This document shows positions 48,457 to 61,900 of a stretch of DNA of 64,000 bases, piece after piece. The notes below the pieces were generated by a model that was not told the DNA's origin, did not search any database, and saw only the letters and a list, made by a program, of their open reading frames with translations. How positions within the stretch are numbered: position 1 is the first letter of the stretch; the number at the start of each line of letters is the position of its first letter. A program made the translations under genes and the position numbers. The DNA is from Diploscapter coronatus (lineage: Eukaryota > Nematoda > Chromadorea > Rhabditida > Rhabditidae): positions 36,045,201 through 36,109,200 of the forward strand of contig OZ038422.1 in the NCBI GenBank assembly GCA_964036155.1, given 5' to 3'.

Positions 48457-51400
48457 TCAGTAAACTTGAGGCGGCAACAGGAAATTGGGCGTATCCTTCG
48501 GCTCATCCGAAGGCAATTCTTCGCAAGCAGGCGAGGCTGATCTGAAAATAATCTATTTTAAGGCTATCTGGGAGCCGCATGACACGTATGACCTCATAAC
48601 ATGCGAAATTGTGTATGGTTAAGAGAGGGTATTGGCTGATAGGCGGCTTTCTTTTCCTACGCTATTTCGCATTTCATGCGGTTTTCAAGTTGTCCTAATC
48701 TAGATAGAACATTGTGCAGAATGTGCCATGTTTCTTTTTCAATAAGAATTTGAAATTCAGATATCAACATGCCATTTTCATCGTTTTTGTGCCCTGAGAA
48801 AGTAAAATGAGAATTGAACTCGGAAAACTGCGCATGAACTTATATCATGACCAAATATTAACACATATCGGTGAAGTCATATTATGAAGATTAGATGACT
48901 TCGCAAGAATATTTCCACGACTTATGATTTGGATTTTTATCAACGAATATCTTTCCGCGATATTTCTTCGTTCTTCTCTCGAATTCAAAATTCTCATCGG
49001 CTCAGACAATTTGGATACTTCGAGACTTCGCGATCTCGCGACCCATTTTATAGGGAATTTTCACGATCGCTATTTCTGAAGAAGGGATTACTGAAAAAGG
49101 TTCTCGAAATATCCAAGAAATAATCGTCACGAAGTTTCGAAAAATCGATGTTGCTTTTGCTCAAGACTATATAATTTCTAGTTATTCATAATTAATTTAG
49201 TAATAATTGCTAACCGCCTGCTGCTCTGATCACCACTTCCATCAGTAGAAACATCGAACGATGGCTTGTTCCTGAATGTGTTGATCGTCTTTCGCTGCTT
49301 CCTCAACTCTGCATAATATCCATCTCTCACATGCGAGAATACAAACGATGTCAACATCGACCTGAATTTTGATTGAATAGGTTCTGCATTTCTACAGTGA
49401 TTCTTAGCTTGCATGTTATTATTAAACAATAATTTTAAGGACATTAGTTTCAGAAATTTAATTTATTTCTAGAATTACTAACCATGATCCAGCGACCTCT
49501 GAAGGGGCGTGTTGTGCCTGATCCAAAAATGTACACTCAGTTGTAACGGCGTCTGCTGTCGCAGAAAAGAAGTCTAAAACTAATCCGTTTGAATATTGAT
49601 TGACATATCATGTCGTGATCCATTAATTTCTGAATTAATATGTGAACATCTTCGCAAAATTTGAATAATCAAGAATACTAGCATTCATATTTAAGTACAT
49701 TCATTTATAGAATAGAGTATAAATAACTGGGATGTGCAGCTAGATAATGAAACTTTCATCCCAGCTCGCTGTCCGAAGAGCAGCGAGCGGAGGTTGTATT
49801 TACAATTGACCGTTGCGCAACCACTTTTTTCTTTCTGATCTCCCAAAATTCGACTTTTTGCACACAGTGTATGTCGTTGTGCACGAAAATGATAGCTGAA
49901 TATTGCCAGATTGGGATATAATTTTTTTCTTGGAAACTAGTGAGATTTAAGTGAAATTCGAACTAGTTCCTGTAAAATAAATTCATATCTTATACACCTT
50001 ACTCCACTCTTTCCAACCCTACCCCTACACCCTTACCTAGCCCTCTGCTTTTCCCGAGACTAAATCCATTCACTATTGCTATCTTATACAAGTCTGTTAC
50101 TATTTTTCATCGAACTCTACAAATCTATAATCTAGCCAATCTAATACATTCAATAATTGGGCAACTACAGAGAATATCAGGTTGAATGATAGAAAATAAG
50201 ATGATTTCATAAGATTAGGCCATGAAAGTAGTGCAAAATCTAAGAAATTTGTTAGTAAATGCAACGAATACGGGTATTTCTGCAAGATATACATTTTTAC
50301 GCGAAGACATCAGCTGATATCACTTTTGTGCGCAACGACCGTTCCTCTTTGCGTACTAATGATGTAGAGGAAAATTAGATATGTATCATTATTTTCCAAG
50401 GTAAAACTTTACCTGGCTTAAATCCTGTTGATCTGTATTGAGTGTAATTTGCGCCATATGCTTCTGACATCTAAATTTCATGACTTTGGAAAATTCTATC
50501 CATTTTTAAATCACCTTCTGAATTTCTTCGCTATCGCTCAAATTTTCACACACGCCCAATAGAAAGTCCTTCAGATTTTCAACGAGATCGTGGCGTTGTT
50601 GCTGAAAATCTCCGTTAATTACATCGAAGTTATTCTCTAGCATTGCTTAAATTAACTTAACACTCACAATAAATCATTGTTCATAACATTGTTCTAAATT
50701 TAGTTTTTCGTTTAGAACAGTATTTTTCATTCGTATATCTTTCATCAAAGCTACTAAAGCCTGGTAATTGAACGTTGTATACGAGTCAATATTTTGGTTG
50801 TGAGTGATTTGTGAGGGTGTGATTTCTATTTTTCAATCTTCGAGTGATCTGATCACCGCCGTGAGTTGTCGCGTCCCTCGCCCACCCACGCATGTCAGCC
50901 CGGTCCAGTAACTTCTCACCTTTCCCTCTTGCATTCCCCTTCTCTTTGTACACTTTCTGATCATCAATCAGTCAGCGATTTTTGCTACGTCAAGCAGCCT
51001 CGGCCCTACTTCAGGTCTCATTCTTTATCGCCAAGCATCCATTTAACCAGTCAAATGATCGACAAAATCGAGTATCGAGAACCCGGGTGAATTGCACATT
51101 TGTTGGTCCAACAACTTGCTGTTCTCAAGATTCACTAACGCACTAGTCAATATGCGCGTTTAGAATGAAACTGCCGGAAGATGAAATGTTGAAAATATAG
51201 TATCTTAGACTGTGAACAGTAATCATTGGGATTGAATTTGAGAAAATCTTCTATAGGTTATTTAAGTGTAAATTATGAACCCTTAATATCAGTCAAAATA
51301 TAGCTTACCCGTGTAAGATTCTCCAATACAAACTGCTTAAAATCGTCTCGTCGCTCGAAGCCTCGTCGCAAAATTCGTTCAGCTGAAAATTCATTCGTCT

Positions 51401-53303
51401 TCTTCACAAAGCATATGATAAATTTGAAAAGGTTGAATAATATCTTTTCTTGTTGATATTGGACAAAAGTTGATCGATTCATTTGCTGTTCTAATTTTAA
51501 CATCAAAGGGTATTTCTCCAATGTGCAAGGCTATTTGAAGGGAATTAACGCTACTTTAGTTTTATAGCTGTTTTCATGCTGTTCGATGCTTGAATTGCAT
51601 TATGACTGTGTGGAGAATGTGCTGCTGAAACTGACATAAACAAGCGCCTGACGCGTTTATTTTATGACCGATCTTCTTTATCCTTTCGATTCTGTTCTTT
51701 CATCACTATCACTAATCATTCGCACCTTCTTTCTCAGAGCGAATAACTGCAAATCTCACTCAACATTTACAAGAACCCTTTTCTTCAAATTGAATGAGAT
51801 GTAGAACCGAGTTGAGCTTACACGAACCATCTCAAAGTATCGCTAGGGTTACTGCAAACTTAATCTCATATCTACAAGAAATCCATTTTCTCTGAGTTGA
51901 GTGATATTTATAAATGAGTGAGCTTCAATGATCTTATCAAAGCACTTTTCGCCACCAGGGTTTTTTTTTCGTATATTTCCAATATGCCAACTGCCGCGTC
52001 GAAATGCAGCCATCATAACACATATTCGCAGCGTAAATCGATCACTCTTCAACTTGTCAAATGTAAAATGTGTCAGTTGAATGAAAGTCAAAAGTCCAGA
52101 GATTCGAGATGTTTTTGAAATGAACTTGTACTACTCTGTTCTACTCATATTACAAAAACTAGAGTATTAAAAGAGTCTCTATTCTCGAAACTACCCGAGC
52201 CAGAGATTCAAGACTGACTCAAAGTCTGGTTTTCTGGTGGTTTCTGATTATGCTCGACCAGAAAAAAGCACGATTTTGGGACTTTCCGGACAAATCGTGA
52301 AATGTCAATTTTCTCCGCCGAGGTATACCAAACCGACAAGAATGTATGGAGTTCTTTTCGAGAAAAAAAGACGCGAGAAATGATGTGTAGAATTCTCAGT
52401 CAGAATCGTATTTTTCAGGTCGAGTATAATCAGAAACCACCAAAACCCGACCCAAGACCTATCTCGAATCTCTGGTCCGACCCCTTCCTTAACATCTTCG
52501 AAAATTACAGAGACTGTTTAAAAAATTTTTTAAATGTTGCGATCTGAAAACTTGAAAATAACCTTAGTGATATGCAGCTGGAAAAAATTCGTTGTATATC
52601 ATTTCTTCAGATAGAGAACTACCAGATTGAAGATAAAAATATATACGATGACAACATATGAAGCTTTTCGCTAATTTACAAAGCATTTGCGGATCGAAAA
52701 TGGTATTAAGGCTAAAATAAACTATGATATGAAGATTTGAGAACAATTATAATACAATTTAGACAATGATTGAAAATGTATGACAACTCACCGATATCCT
52801 CCTTGGCATTGCTGAGACAGTACGAAATGATGAGTCGCTGGTTGGCAGTGAGCATAGGTCGTCGATTGCCTTGCGATGAAATCGATGATCTGAAATTTTA
52901 CGACATCGAATTTTTAAATTATTCGTTCATTTCGTTGGCTATTTTTACAATGTTGCTTCTATAAATTAAACAAAAATAAGCCTGCTACAGACATTTAATG
53001 ATAGATTTTCGATTGGTTCAGGGCTCACTGTAGTTACCACCCTTTTCTGAGAAATAGCATTGAGAAAACAAGAGGATGGTAACTATAAGGGACCTTTATA
53101 GTGATTCTTCGTCTATTCAATTCATCTGATTATCCAAGATTCAGTGCCTAAAATTTATGGCATGTTACTTCATTGAATTACCTTGCACTTCCGCCAAGTT
53201 TTCTCGTTGATTTTGCCTTCGGCTTTCTGCTTGCTTCACCCTGATTTTGCACGGAGTCTTCCCGCGATTCTTCTATCGACGAACTCGATTTTGTGTTCCC
53301 CAT
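48457..53303 (-). CDS. N-myristoylated globin with altered haem pocket
   Basis: Eight exons (53303-53182, 52889-52792, 51382-51309, 50601-50515, 50470-50413, 49555-49483, 49361-49215, 48541-48457) sum to 247 residues. MGNTKSSSS is an N-myristoylation site and is followed by a Ser/Lys-rich tail. The globin fold starts near LTANQRLIISYCL, with ILRRGFERRDDFKQF, VENLKDFLLGVCENLS, YGANYTQYRSTGFKP and AGSWSMLTSFVFSHVRDGYYAEL, the last matching helices G-H. Nematode globins of this type are membrane-anchored sensors or redox proteins in neurons (family knowledge). In the usual pattern LG-x2-H-x2-Y-R-x2-GF the histidine is the proximal haem ligand (F8); here the aligned position, residue 136, is Tyr. 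A C-terminal Ser/Pro-rich tail follows. The frame is fully open. Intron 2 holds a 276-bp fold-back element and intron 1 a small inverted repeat near 53031. Confidence 0.8.
48571..48695. repeat. Hairpin repeat in a globin intron (core family)
   Basis: ATGCGAAATTGTGTATGG at 48601-48618 pairs with CCTACGCTATTTCGCAT at 48656-48672, and GCCGCATGA at 48584 pairs with TCATGCGG at 48674. It lies in the last intron of the globin gene. Confidence 0.55.
52200..52475. mobile_element. 276-bp fold-back element in a globin intron
   Basis: Arms of about 60 bases: the left begins CCAGAGATTCAAGA and reaches GGTGGTTTCTGATTATGCTC; the right is its complement, GAGTATAATCAGAAACCACC to GAATCTCTGG. The arms match apart from scattered substitutions in the middle. 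The loop of about 155 bases has no coding sequence. No clear target duplication is visible. MITE or other fold-back transposon; family unknown. Confidence 0.7.
53023..53090. repeat. Small inverted repeat shared with the 32.3-kb region
   Basis: GGCTCACTGTAGTTACCACC at the left is identical to the motif at 32315, and TAGTTACCACCCT is mirrored by AGAGGATGGTAACTA at 53071-53085. It lies in intron 1 of the globin gene. Confidence 0.55.
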
Positions 53304-56300
53304 TTCTGGCTTCTAGTTCTCTAATCTGAAATTTGATACAATTCATAAGACGATGTGTTAATCTAATAAGCGAAAAATCAGTTGTAAAGTATAAAAAAAT
53401 AGCATTTATGTGAGAAATGAATGAACCTACAAAACACTTCATAAATGAAACGAATAAGCAGACTCAGTTTGTTGGGAATTCAGGAATTCAAGAATGTATG
53501 AATTGCTTTTCGCGTTGACCCTTCAAATTTCAATTTGAGAAAGGAAATGATAAAGTGGGCAGCTGGTTAGATTTATTTCAAGCGGGTTTATCGATGACCT
53601 GTCTTTGAGATTTAGATGAAATTTCGCAATTTTTATGAGATTTTCATGTAATAAATGATTTCCTGATATGAGAACTGATAAAATGATTACCGTGAACCTG
53701 GAATAGCAGAAATATCATAGCATCATGATGTATGAAATACTATTCGAAAATCTCTTTTACCTACATGATCATGGCTTATTTCAAAAGCTATAATTCTTAT
53801 AATATCACTAATTTCCAAATTTTCACGATTATTTTCAAGATTATTTCCTATTATTCCTACATTCATTCGAATAAATCATAATCTCCATTTCTGCTGCCTG
53901 AATATTCACTCTGTCGTGCAGCAATGCATAATTGAATAGATTCAATAGTTCTCAGATTCTGACGCAAATTCCCAGCAAAAACAACTGGGAAGCAGATTTA
54001 TTTTAGCCACTACTGATTTGATTCTAATCGACTAAAAATGAAGGCATGATTGGATTGTGAAGTAGAATAACGGAGTGACTTTTACAAGATATTGATTTCA
54101 AAAAAGAGCGATGTCATTCATCGGAATTAGCAGAAAGAAGAGCGATATCAAATTCAAATAATTCAATAAAATCACGAATAAAATTTTAAAAATCTAAAAA
54201 TCATGCCAAAATAGTAATGTAATAAAATGCGAGGTGGTCAAAGTTCAGTAAAGGAATCTTTGACAATGCTCATTTGATAACGTAATCTTTCAAGATAATT
54301 ACATTTTAGGCTCCGTTAAAATACCGTAAGCCTGAGCATGAGGATTTATGAGAGCTCATTTTGGAACTCAAAGTGTGGAGAGCAATGTGAAAAATGTCCG
54401 AATGGATGTCTTTCCGTCGGAGTTCAAAGGAATTGGCGAATTGCGAGAAATATGAGAACAAGCCATGTAAAAAGGTGTGAAAATGAGAGGTCGAGGAGCA
54501 AAATGTAGGAAAGAGCGATCTGCTGAGAGTCTGAAAGAAGGACTGAGCGAGAGGTGAGGGGCGGGTAATTCGAGAGGCACGAACACGGCCAGGTGACTGA
54601 CGAACAGCACAAGTGTGAAATGAGTTGAGACAAAACATTGAACATGACGATAGACACGGGAAACATTTCCTGTCGAAATCGACTAAATGGAACAAATTGT
54701 CCGATTTAGTTTTGGAATATAGGAATGAATTTGAATTGGGGCTGAATAGAAACAAATAGAAATGATGAGCAGTTTAGAAGCATTGATCATGACGCGATTA
54801 CAGAAATACTTCTAAGGTTGAATATCGAAAGGCTGATAAATTTGAAAGAACTCAAAAGTGAGGCTTAGCAAGAGGACGAATGGAATGGAAGAGAATAGAA
54901 GAAGACTTGAAACAGTTTTGAAATTTGACAGAGAAAATCGAATCACAGATTCTGTAACAATTTCAAAGAAAGAAAATTGCGAAATATTCAAATAGTAAAT
55001 ATTCTAGATTTTCGAAATCGAAATATTGCTTAGTTACAAATTAACAGTAACGTGATTACGGTAAACGAACAATAATTACTCGAATGAAAAGTGCCTAGAA
55101 CGAAAGACACTCGAGCCGAGAACCGAGAATACAGCGAGCTGAGATTGCTGATCGAATTAAGAAACCCAAAAACTAATAAATGAACTGACTGATCGGAAAT
55201 GATAGAGAGAAATCGCGAGAAGAGGGGAAAAGATGCAGAGAGACAGCTGCGAGAAGTGAGAGATAATGACAAATCGAGAGGACTAGAGCTAGAGATAAAT
55301 GTTAAAATGGGCTTCTTTCCGCTGATCTACTCAATTTCAACAAAATCACTACAACCGAAACTCAAAATATACGCATACACACATACACATAGCGATAAGT
55401 TGCTACGTTACGCAGGAAAAACTATATCGTTGATTCGAGAAAACGTCTATATTCATTTCGTAAAATTCGAAATTGAATTCGGAGCGAAGTAGTGAGTCGC
55501 GTAGAGGAGAAACGAGTCCTTTCTGCTTTATTTCAAGTGATCCTTCATCGACAATACCTGATAAAAATAAAGTGTCAAAAATTAAAGAACTCGAATAACC
55601 GAAAATCGAGTAAAGGACTGAGATGAGCCCTTCGAAGAGGGGCGAAAGCAGATGAAAAAGAGCAGATATGACGCAAATTCAGCGATATAAGGGAGATTGA
55701 AAAAGATAGATAATAGGAGAAAGAAAGGGGGAAGGAAAGGAAAAGGAAGGAAAGCCAAATTTGGACGTTTTGCAAAAGGGAAGGGACTGATTGGCGACGA
55801 AGAATAGGGGAGTTTGACGGGAAAACAGCGCTGAAATACAAGTTACCCGAATGCACGGTCAGTTGAATCCGGGAACATTCCGAAGTCCAATTGATAGAAG
55901 TTGGAACGAGTTTTACAGTGAAAAATAACGCAAAACTGAACTCTCCATTCATTTCAGGTATGCGCAGCAAAGTTCAGTTGTGAAAATTCTAGATTTTCTT
56001 TCTAAACCCGGATTTAGGAATTCACCTACTACTATTTCACAAGGCAACTTACTGTCAAAATTCGTGTAATTAAAACAGAACAAATAATACGCACATTCAA
56101 AATGCAAAATGTGTTGAAGTAATTTTAGACTATCATAAAAATGATTATTCGAATCAATGAAATGTCGTCAAATTGGTTGCCTACAACTTACTATAATTTT
56201 GGAGTATGGAGCTTCTTTGCCATTTGATCAGCCTATGACAATATAAAATTGGTCGTTTTTAAGATTTATTATGCATATATTTTCTATAAGTTTACTTTGC

Positions 56301-57039
56301 ACGAGTAATTCTTCACGGATTTAGGACATGAATGATCTATTTTGGACTTCTCCCCCCTTCTCAAACTTAACTGGTCCCTACTCAAGTATTCTTCACCTCT
56401 TCATAGCTCTACATTTTGCATCTGCTCCAATTCATTCAGCCGGAAGATGGAAAATGGTTCCTAGTTTCGTCTGTTTGCAATTTTCATTTCAATTTATCAG
56501 TAGACTTCGTCATGTTTCTATGGACTTTTGACTTCTATTTTTTCATCTTTCGAGTTCCAATGGAGCATGAGTGGTAGATAGAAGAAAATTTGAAAGAAGA
56601 AATATGACCGTCCATGTTCAATTATCATACCATTTTTCTTCTTATGATTATATATTTATTTTTATTTGATCAGTTTTTTCACTCTACTATCAGCTTGTTC
56701 TCTGTCAACTTTCAATTTTTTCCAATTGTCTTTCTGTCTGCTTCTGTTTCATTTCTTGTCCCTCGAGAATTTCACACATTCCCTATTCAAGTCATTCATC
56801 AACATTCCTTTTTCCATACTTCTGATTTTTAAGACTCCACATTTCGCCCACAACTCGATCCTTTCAAATTTAAGCCCAATTGAATATTCTCTTGTTGTTA
56901 TTTTATAGCGAACAAAAATTAACAACGAACAGATTTTTCAGCATTGTAAATTATACTAAATTTATTCCCTAAACATGAAAAACTAGATAAACAAATATAT
57001 TGTCGTCATCGGATATTTTAATCGATATAGCCGAAGAAA
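53304..57039. other. No gene seen; purine-rich stretch upstream of globin
   Basis: About 3.7 kb. Between roughly 54400 and 55830 the plus strand is rich in G and A (GAGAGAAATCGCGAGAAGAG, GGGGGAAGGAAAGGAAAAGG). Long minus-strand open frames here are serine/phenylalanine-rich products of that composition. The region may contain the globin promoter. Confidence 0.4.
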
Positions 57040-57546
57040 ATGAACTGGTCGCCCGAAGGTAGTGAAGGGGTAAGAATTTTGATGCTGAAGATATTTCAGC
57101 GATTATTTTAGGCACCTTCGATGCGCCTAACCTCCTTTATCTCTACATTGCAGGTAAAACTTAGGAATTGTTGAGATTTCTACTGAGTTTCACTAAGAGT
57201 TCTTATTTGCAATTTTTTATACTAGCATGATTGATATCATCAAATATTAAAGAAATTATGCCAATGACATTTTTATCAATACCATAACATCGACTTCTGC
57301 TCTCCATCGTTCGTTCTTTCTTTTTCGAAAAATTTTTAATTTGAAACTCATCAAGATAAAGCAATGTAATTGAATTTCTCGAAAAAATTTCAGGGTCTCT
57401 ATTTCTTCTCGGTTCTATGCGTGCTATGCGTTTTCTTAGCGGTGTTTGGACTTATCCTAATGTGCTGCTCGAAACTTATGATTTGTATTGGAGAAAGAAA
57501 AAAACCTGATCGGCAACTTCAACAGAGAATCAAGTATTTGGTATGA
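57040..57546 (+). CDS. Tiny single-pass membrane protein
   Basis: Exons 57040-57069, 57112-57153 and 57394-57546, all phase 0, encode 74 residues. A short N-terminus (MNWSPEGSEGAPSMRL) leads to one hydrophobic helix, LYFFSVLCVLCVFLAVFGLI, rich in cysteine, followed by a basic tail (GERKKPDRQLQQRIKYL). No family recognised. Tight intron borders and clean phase support a real gene, but with so little sequence it could be chance. Confidence 0.45.
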
Positions 57547-58968
57547 CAAGAATTTTGTGATTTGAACATTGTTTTTTTTCGATAGTTTCTTTATTTTGGG
57601 AAAATAGTGGACCAAAGCCACTAAAAATAACTATCATTTTGCACGCCTCCCAGATTTTGGCATCAGCAATTAATTCTAGACGCATATAAAATTCAGAATT
57701 ATCTCAAATTGCCATTTTCATCAGCTGCATTGTTAATTTTCCGATCTACTGTTAATTTAGGTCATAAATAGTATTCTAATATCATCTGTAAATTTAGATT
57801 CTCTGGACTGATCAAAGATTTTATCTTACGCGATTTTTAAACAGGTCATTTGCAATACTAGTCTATGGATAGCTGTGATAAAATTGTTTCATAATATTTT
57901 TAAACAATTGCATAACTTTGAAACTATGTCAATATTTTCAATTCTTGTGAACAAGAATTGTTTTCATAAATAACTTCATTCATAATGAAGACATCGCTTG
58001 CATTATAAATATTTCGATAGGACCTAGAGTTTAAAGAAAATTATGATCTTAACGAAAACCCGCAGTGGAATTATCACAAGACTTGAAATTAACGAAATAA
58101 ATAAATAAGCTGTTTGAAGTAGTCATGGAATGACGAAATGATTCAATTGTGCATATGAAAATCGATAAATAGAATTGATAAACTTTGCAGAACGTTTAGG
58201 AAAACCGAAGATATGCTTCATTGAATGAAGAAAAGGATATGTTTTACAGGAGTTTAGCTCTACGAATTCGATCTTTATCAATAGGGAGATAGATAGGGGA
58301 AGTTAGTTGTAACATTTCACAATTTTTCATAAAATATTTTGAATATCTAAAATATCGCTAATTTTGCTGATTACCGTATGGAAAAATGAGATCGAATAGA
58401 AAAGACGTGGAATGAAGAGGTGGAATATAAAAATAAAAGGAGCTATTAAACTGGTATACATTATTGAAATGGCAATGATTTCGACAAAGGCATAGAAGGT
58501 GGAAAATAAGCTTTTTAAAATTGCATTCATAAATTTGGTATTGCAAAATAAATCTAATTCAAATAAACTCTAAGTTGACAAAACTTCTATGGCTCTTTTG
58601 TTTGGTTACTGAAGCATTTATAAACTATCTTAGTACTATTCCGCATGTTGAGAGAACGAGAGGGTAGGTATCTAAATTTGCACAATCCTGCACGTATACA
58701 AGTTTCTATCTTCAAAAATTATACTATCTGAGAACTTGACATTTTTAAAAATCTAAAGATCTCATTTTTACCTTTTGCAATACCTCGGCAAATATCATTT
58801 ACGAAAGTAGACTCTCGCGTAAAGTTGATCATGGAAACAAATCACCTAATAAAAGATAAATTGCATTTGTACAATTAGAATTATGGTTTCGTTAATGAAA
58901 TAAAATGCCCAAAACTAGTTTGAAATAGTCTCTTCGAAATATTGCCTTTGCATATTCAAATATAGTTC
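57547..58968. other. Convergent AT-rich spacer
   Basis: No coding sequence or clear repeat recognised, apart from CCGCATGTTGAGAG near 58641 that weakly resembles the hairpin core. Confidence 0.4.
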
Positions 58969-61900
58969 CTAATAGACTGAGGCCCTCGAACTTTTCCTAT
59001 TTCCCGTATTTTTTGCCCGTAAATCTGCACTGTAACGTCGTCCGCGAGGTGCTGCTGAAATTCATTGTAGTAGAAAATCGAAGAAAATTCGAGTAAAGAA
59101 TAAAATCCAAGTTTGCATAGACGATCATAATTTTTAGAGAAATTATGACAACGAATGCTGTCTGGAGTGTTATATTATTGTGAGCCAACTTAATGAGCCT
59201 AGACAAGAACTCGCAATTCTATGCGGTGAAGAATATACAGTGACGAGCAAAGTTTTGCACACGTATTGGGACGGATATATCATGAATATTTGTCAAAAGT
59301 TTCAGCCCAATTCGATAACTTTTCGAAAGCTATCGAATTTTTAAAAACCTTTTATCACTTGAAATAATCGTAAATTAGCCACATTCAGAAAGTTGCACAG
59401 ACCCATATGGTTAAGATACGGAATCAAATTCGCCCCTATTTGATGCCCAGTGCATGTACTCATATACTGAAAAGATTATTCGATGAAAAAATCTGCATAA
59501 AGTTCGATTGAGATTTGACTGCAAAATCGTCAATTTTCTGTTTTTCAATAACAAAAGAAGCTCAAAATTTCCAACCTATCTCTAACTTTGAAGGGAACAT
59601 TTTCACAACAATCAAATAGACCGATAAAATACTCTACGATAAAGATAGTTTCTAACTCGTAAAGAATTTTTTTTCACAATTATCTTCATAATAAACGTAT
59701 GAAAAGTTTAATTTCTCAACTTTTCCTTAGTAAAATTATAACGGTGATGCAAAACTTTTGCTTGCCACTGTATTCTGTGTTGATCACACATTCAACTCTT
59801 GGAAATAGACTTCAATAATCATGGATAAAATTTCAAAAATATTGACGAAGAATGTAATTTGGATTGAAATAAACTATCATCGAATAACAGAGCACTCACA
59901 TTCTTCCAAATAGGGAGCCAGAACATGGAGTACAGCATCTCCAGACTCGCAACCCTCATCTGGTATGTCCAAATCCATTCCTTCTATGCCATGTTTCTGA
60001 AAATTTTCAGTTCAAATGAAAAATAGAAACTGACCAGTGATTTTACGATATTTCTTCGTCGATTTTCTATCGAGAGATTTAACAATTAGGGAGTTTATAA
60101 ATGAAATTTCAAGATGTCATAGAATGCTGACCTTGATGATGCATTCGTGGAATTTCTGCATCCGTTCCTCGAGAGTCTTCAGCCGCTGAATGTGCTCGTT
60201 TCTGTCTCCCTATATAAATTCAATTATTTTAATATTTGAGTTTTAATCATGGCTGTGTAAATCAGCAATCTTAAAATTAGAAGAAACACAAATTCAACGT
60301 TTCTTTAGTCCAGCGAGAAAGGTTTGAAGATGCCAAAAAAGGAACATAGAGAAATGCAGTAATTTAATAATTTCTTTCCCCTAACGCTTTTTCCAAGAAA
60401 TTTATGATTGTATCGATGAATTTTCCAAATTTGGAAGGAAAAATCTATAAGATTCCAAAATTCCGACCTGGGGGTTGGCTCTCATTCCATCGAGTTCGTT
60501 CTGGACGGTGGAGAGCAGTTCATAGAGCTGCTCCAACGAATAGTCTTCTTTGTCTTCTGTTTGCTTCTGCCTTTGTCTTTCCTGCTCTGACATCCCCGAT
60601 GAGTCCATTTTTATCTCGGGCAGAGATGTCTAAACGTAAATTTTAAGATTTTTTTTGTTGTTAACTATTGACAATTCAACTATCATTTTATAAGTTTATG
60701 GGTATGAAATCTATGTAATTTTGACAAAATATTTTATTTAACTTTTCGGTCTTAGAAATAAAAACTTCTTCAAAATAAAATTAAAAAAAGAATAATCCGA
60801 ATAAAACAAGTGTAGCCAACCTGCTGCATGTGATTCGAGTCGTATTTCGAACTGATCGTGTCTCCCGAGAAGAGAGCCATTCCCGGAAGGAAGGTAGACT
60901 GGGGCAGCGACAGCAGCCGAACTGACAAGTGGTCCAACAGACGAATTGTGTCGCGCTGCAACGTTTACAATAAACACACAACAAGAAGTTGAAGATAACA
61001 GATATTCAAGAAAAACGCTGCATAAGGATATGAAATCATGATAGGTAATGTGCAAAAATTTCATTTTATCGTTTTTTTTCTAACATAATCGTCTCAAAAG
61101 TCAGGTAGAAACGTCAACGCTTATTTGCCTTCGATTTTTCAACGTGATATTTTCGAAAAAAAAGACCCCCCATGAGAGTTTCAAAGAATGAGAAAATTGC
61201 ATGAAAAGATTGATTTTCATGATGATCCGTCAAATAAAAAAGAATGAAATTCTTGTGAAATTACCCGAAATATGTGAAGAATGGCGTCCGGATCGGGGAA
61301 AGTAGTCTTGCAGAGCGATGCACACAGAGTCAGCTCTCGACCGTGCTCGATGAAGACGAACGAGGCCTTGATCGAGTCAGCCAGGGAGGGGAATTGCACA
61401 ATGGAGTCGATTGATGAATTGCTGCTTATCTCAAAATATTCAAAATAAAAGAAGTTCGTTTTTTTTTTTTTTTTTTAATTTCGTACATTCTGATCAAAAA
61501 TTATCGAAAACATTGAATTAGAGGCTTATGGTACACGTTTACAAATAAATATTTATAGATTTCAAATTTCTGGTCATGGTGTCTAAGAAAAAAAAACCGT
61601 AAGGCTCCCAAGATTTAAAAAATGAAGAAAGAGATCTTCGTAAACACTTTCATAATGGTTTCAATTATTTCGATTGTTTTTTTCTGCACAAACCTTGAAG
61701 TCTCCCGTGGATCTGTAGTAGGCAACGTAGATGGAGTTGGACGAATAGAGCGACGAGAAGACAGAAGAAAGAAACGAAGAGGGCAGACAGACAGAGGCCA
61801 GCTGGCACGAGAGACGCAGAGAGGAAGGCACACTGCCTCCGATCGCTCGCGACAGACGACGTTGGATCGACCACAAACGGGGGATTGCCCCTGGAAATGA

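Noticed and set aside
52302..52547. 81-residue open frame on the plus strand
   Set aside because: Runs through the loop and right arm of the fold-back element; no protein signature.
54306..54755. 149-residue open frame on the minus strand
   Set aside because: Ser/Phe/His-rich product of purine-rich opposite strand; overlapping frames in other phases look the same and no exon borders or domain appear.
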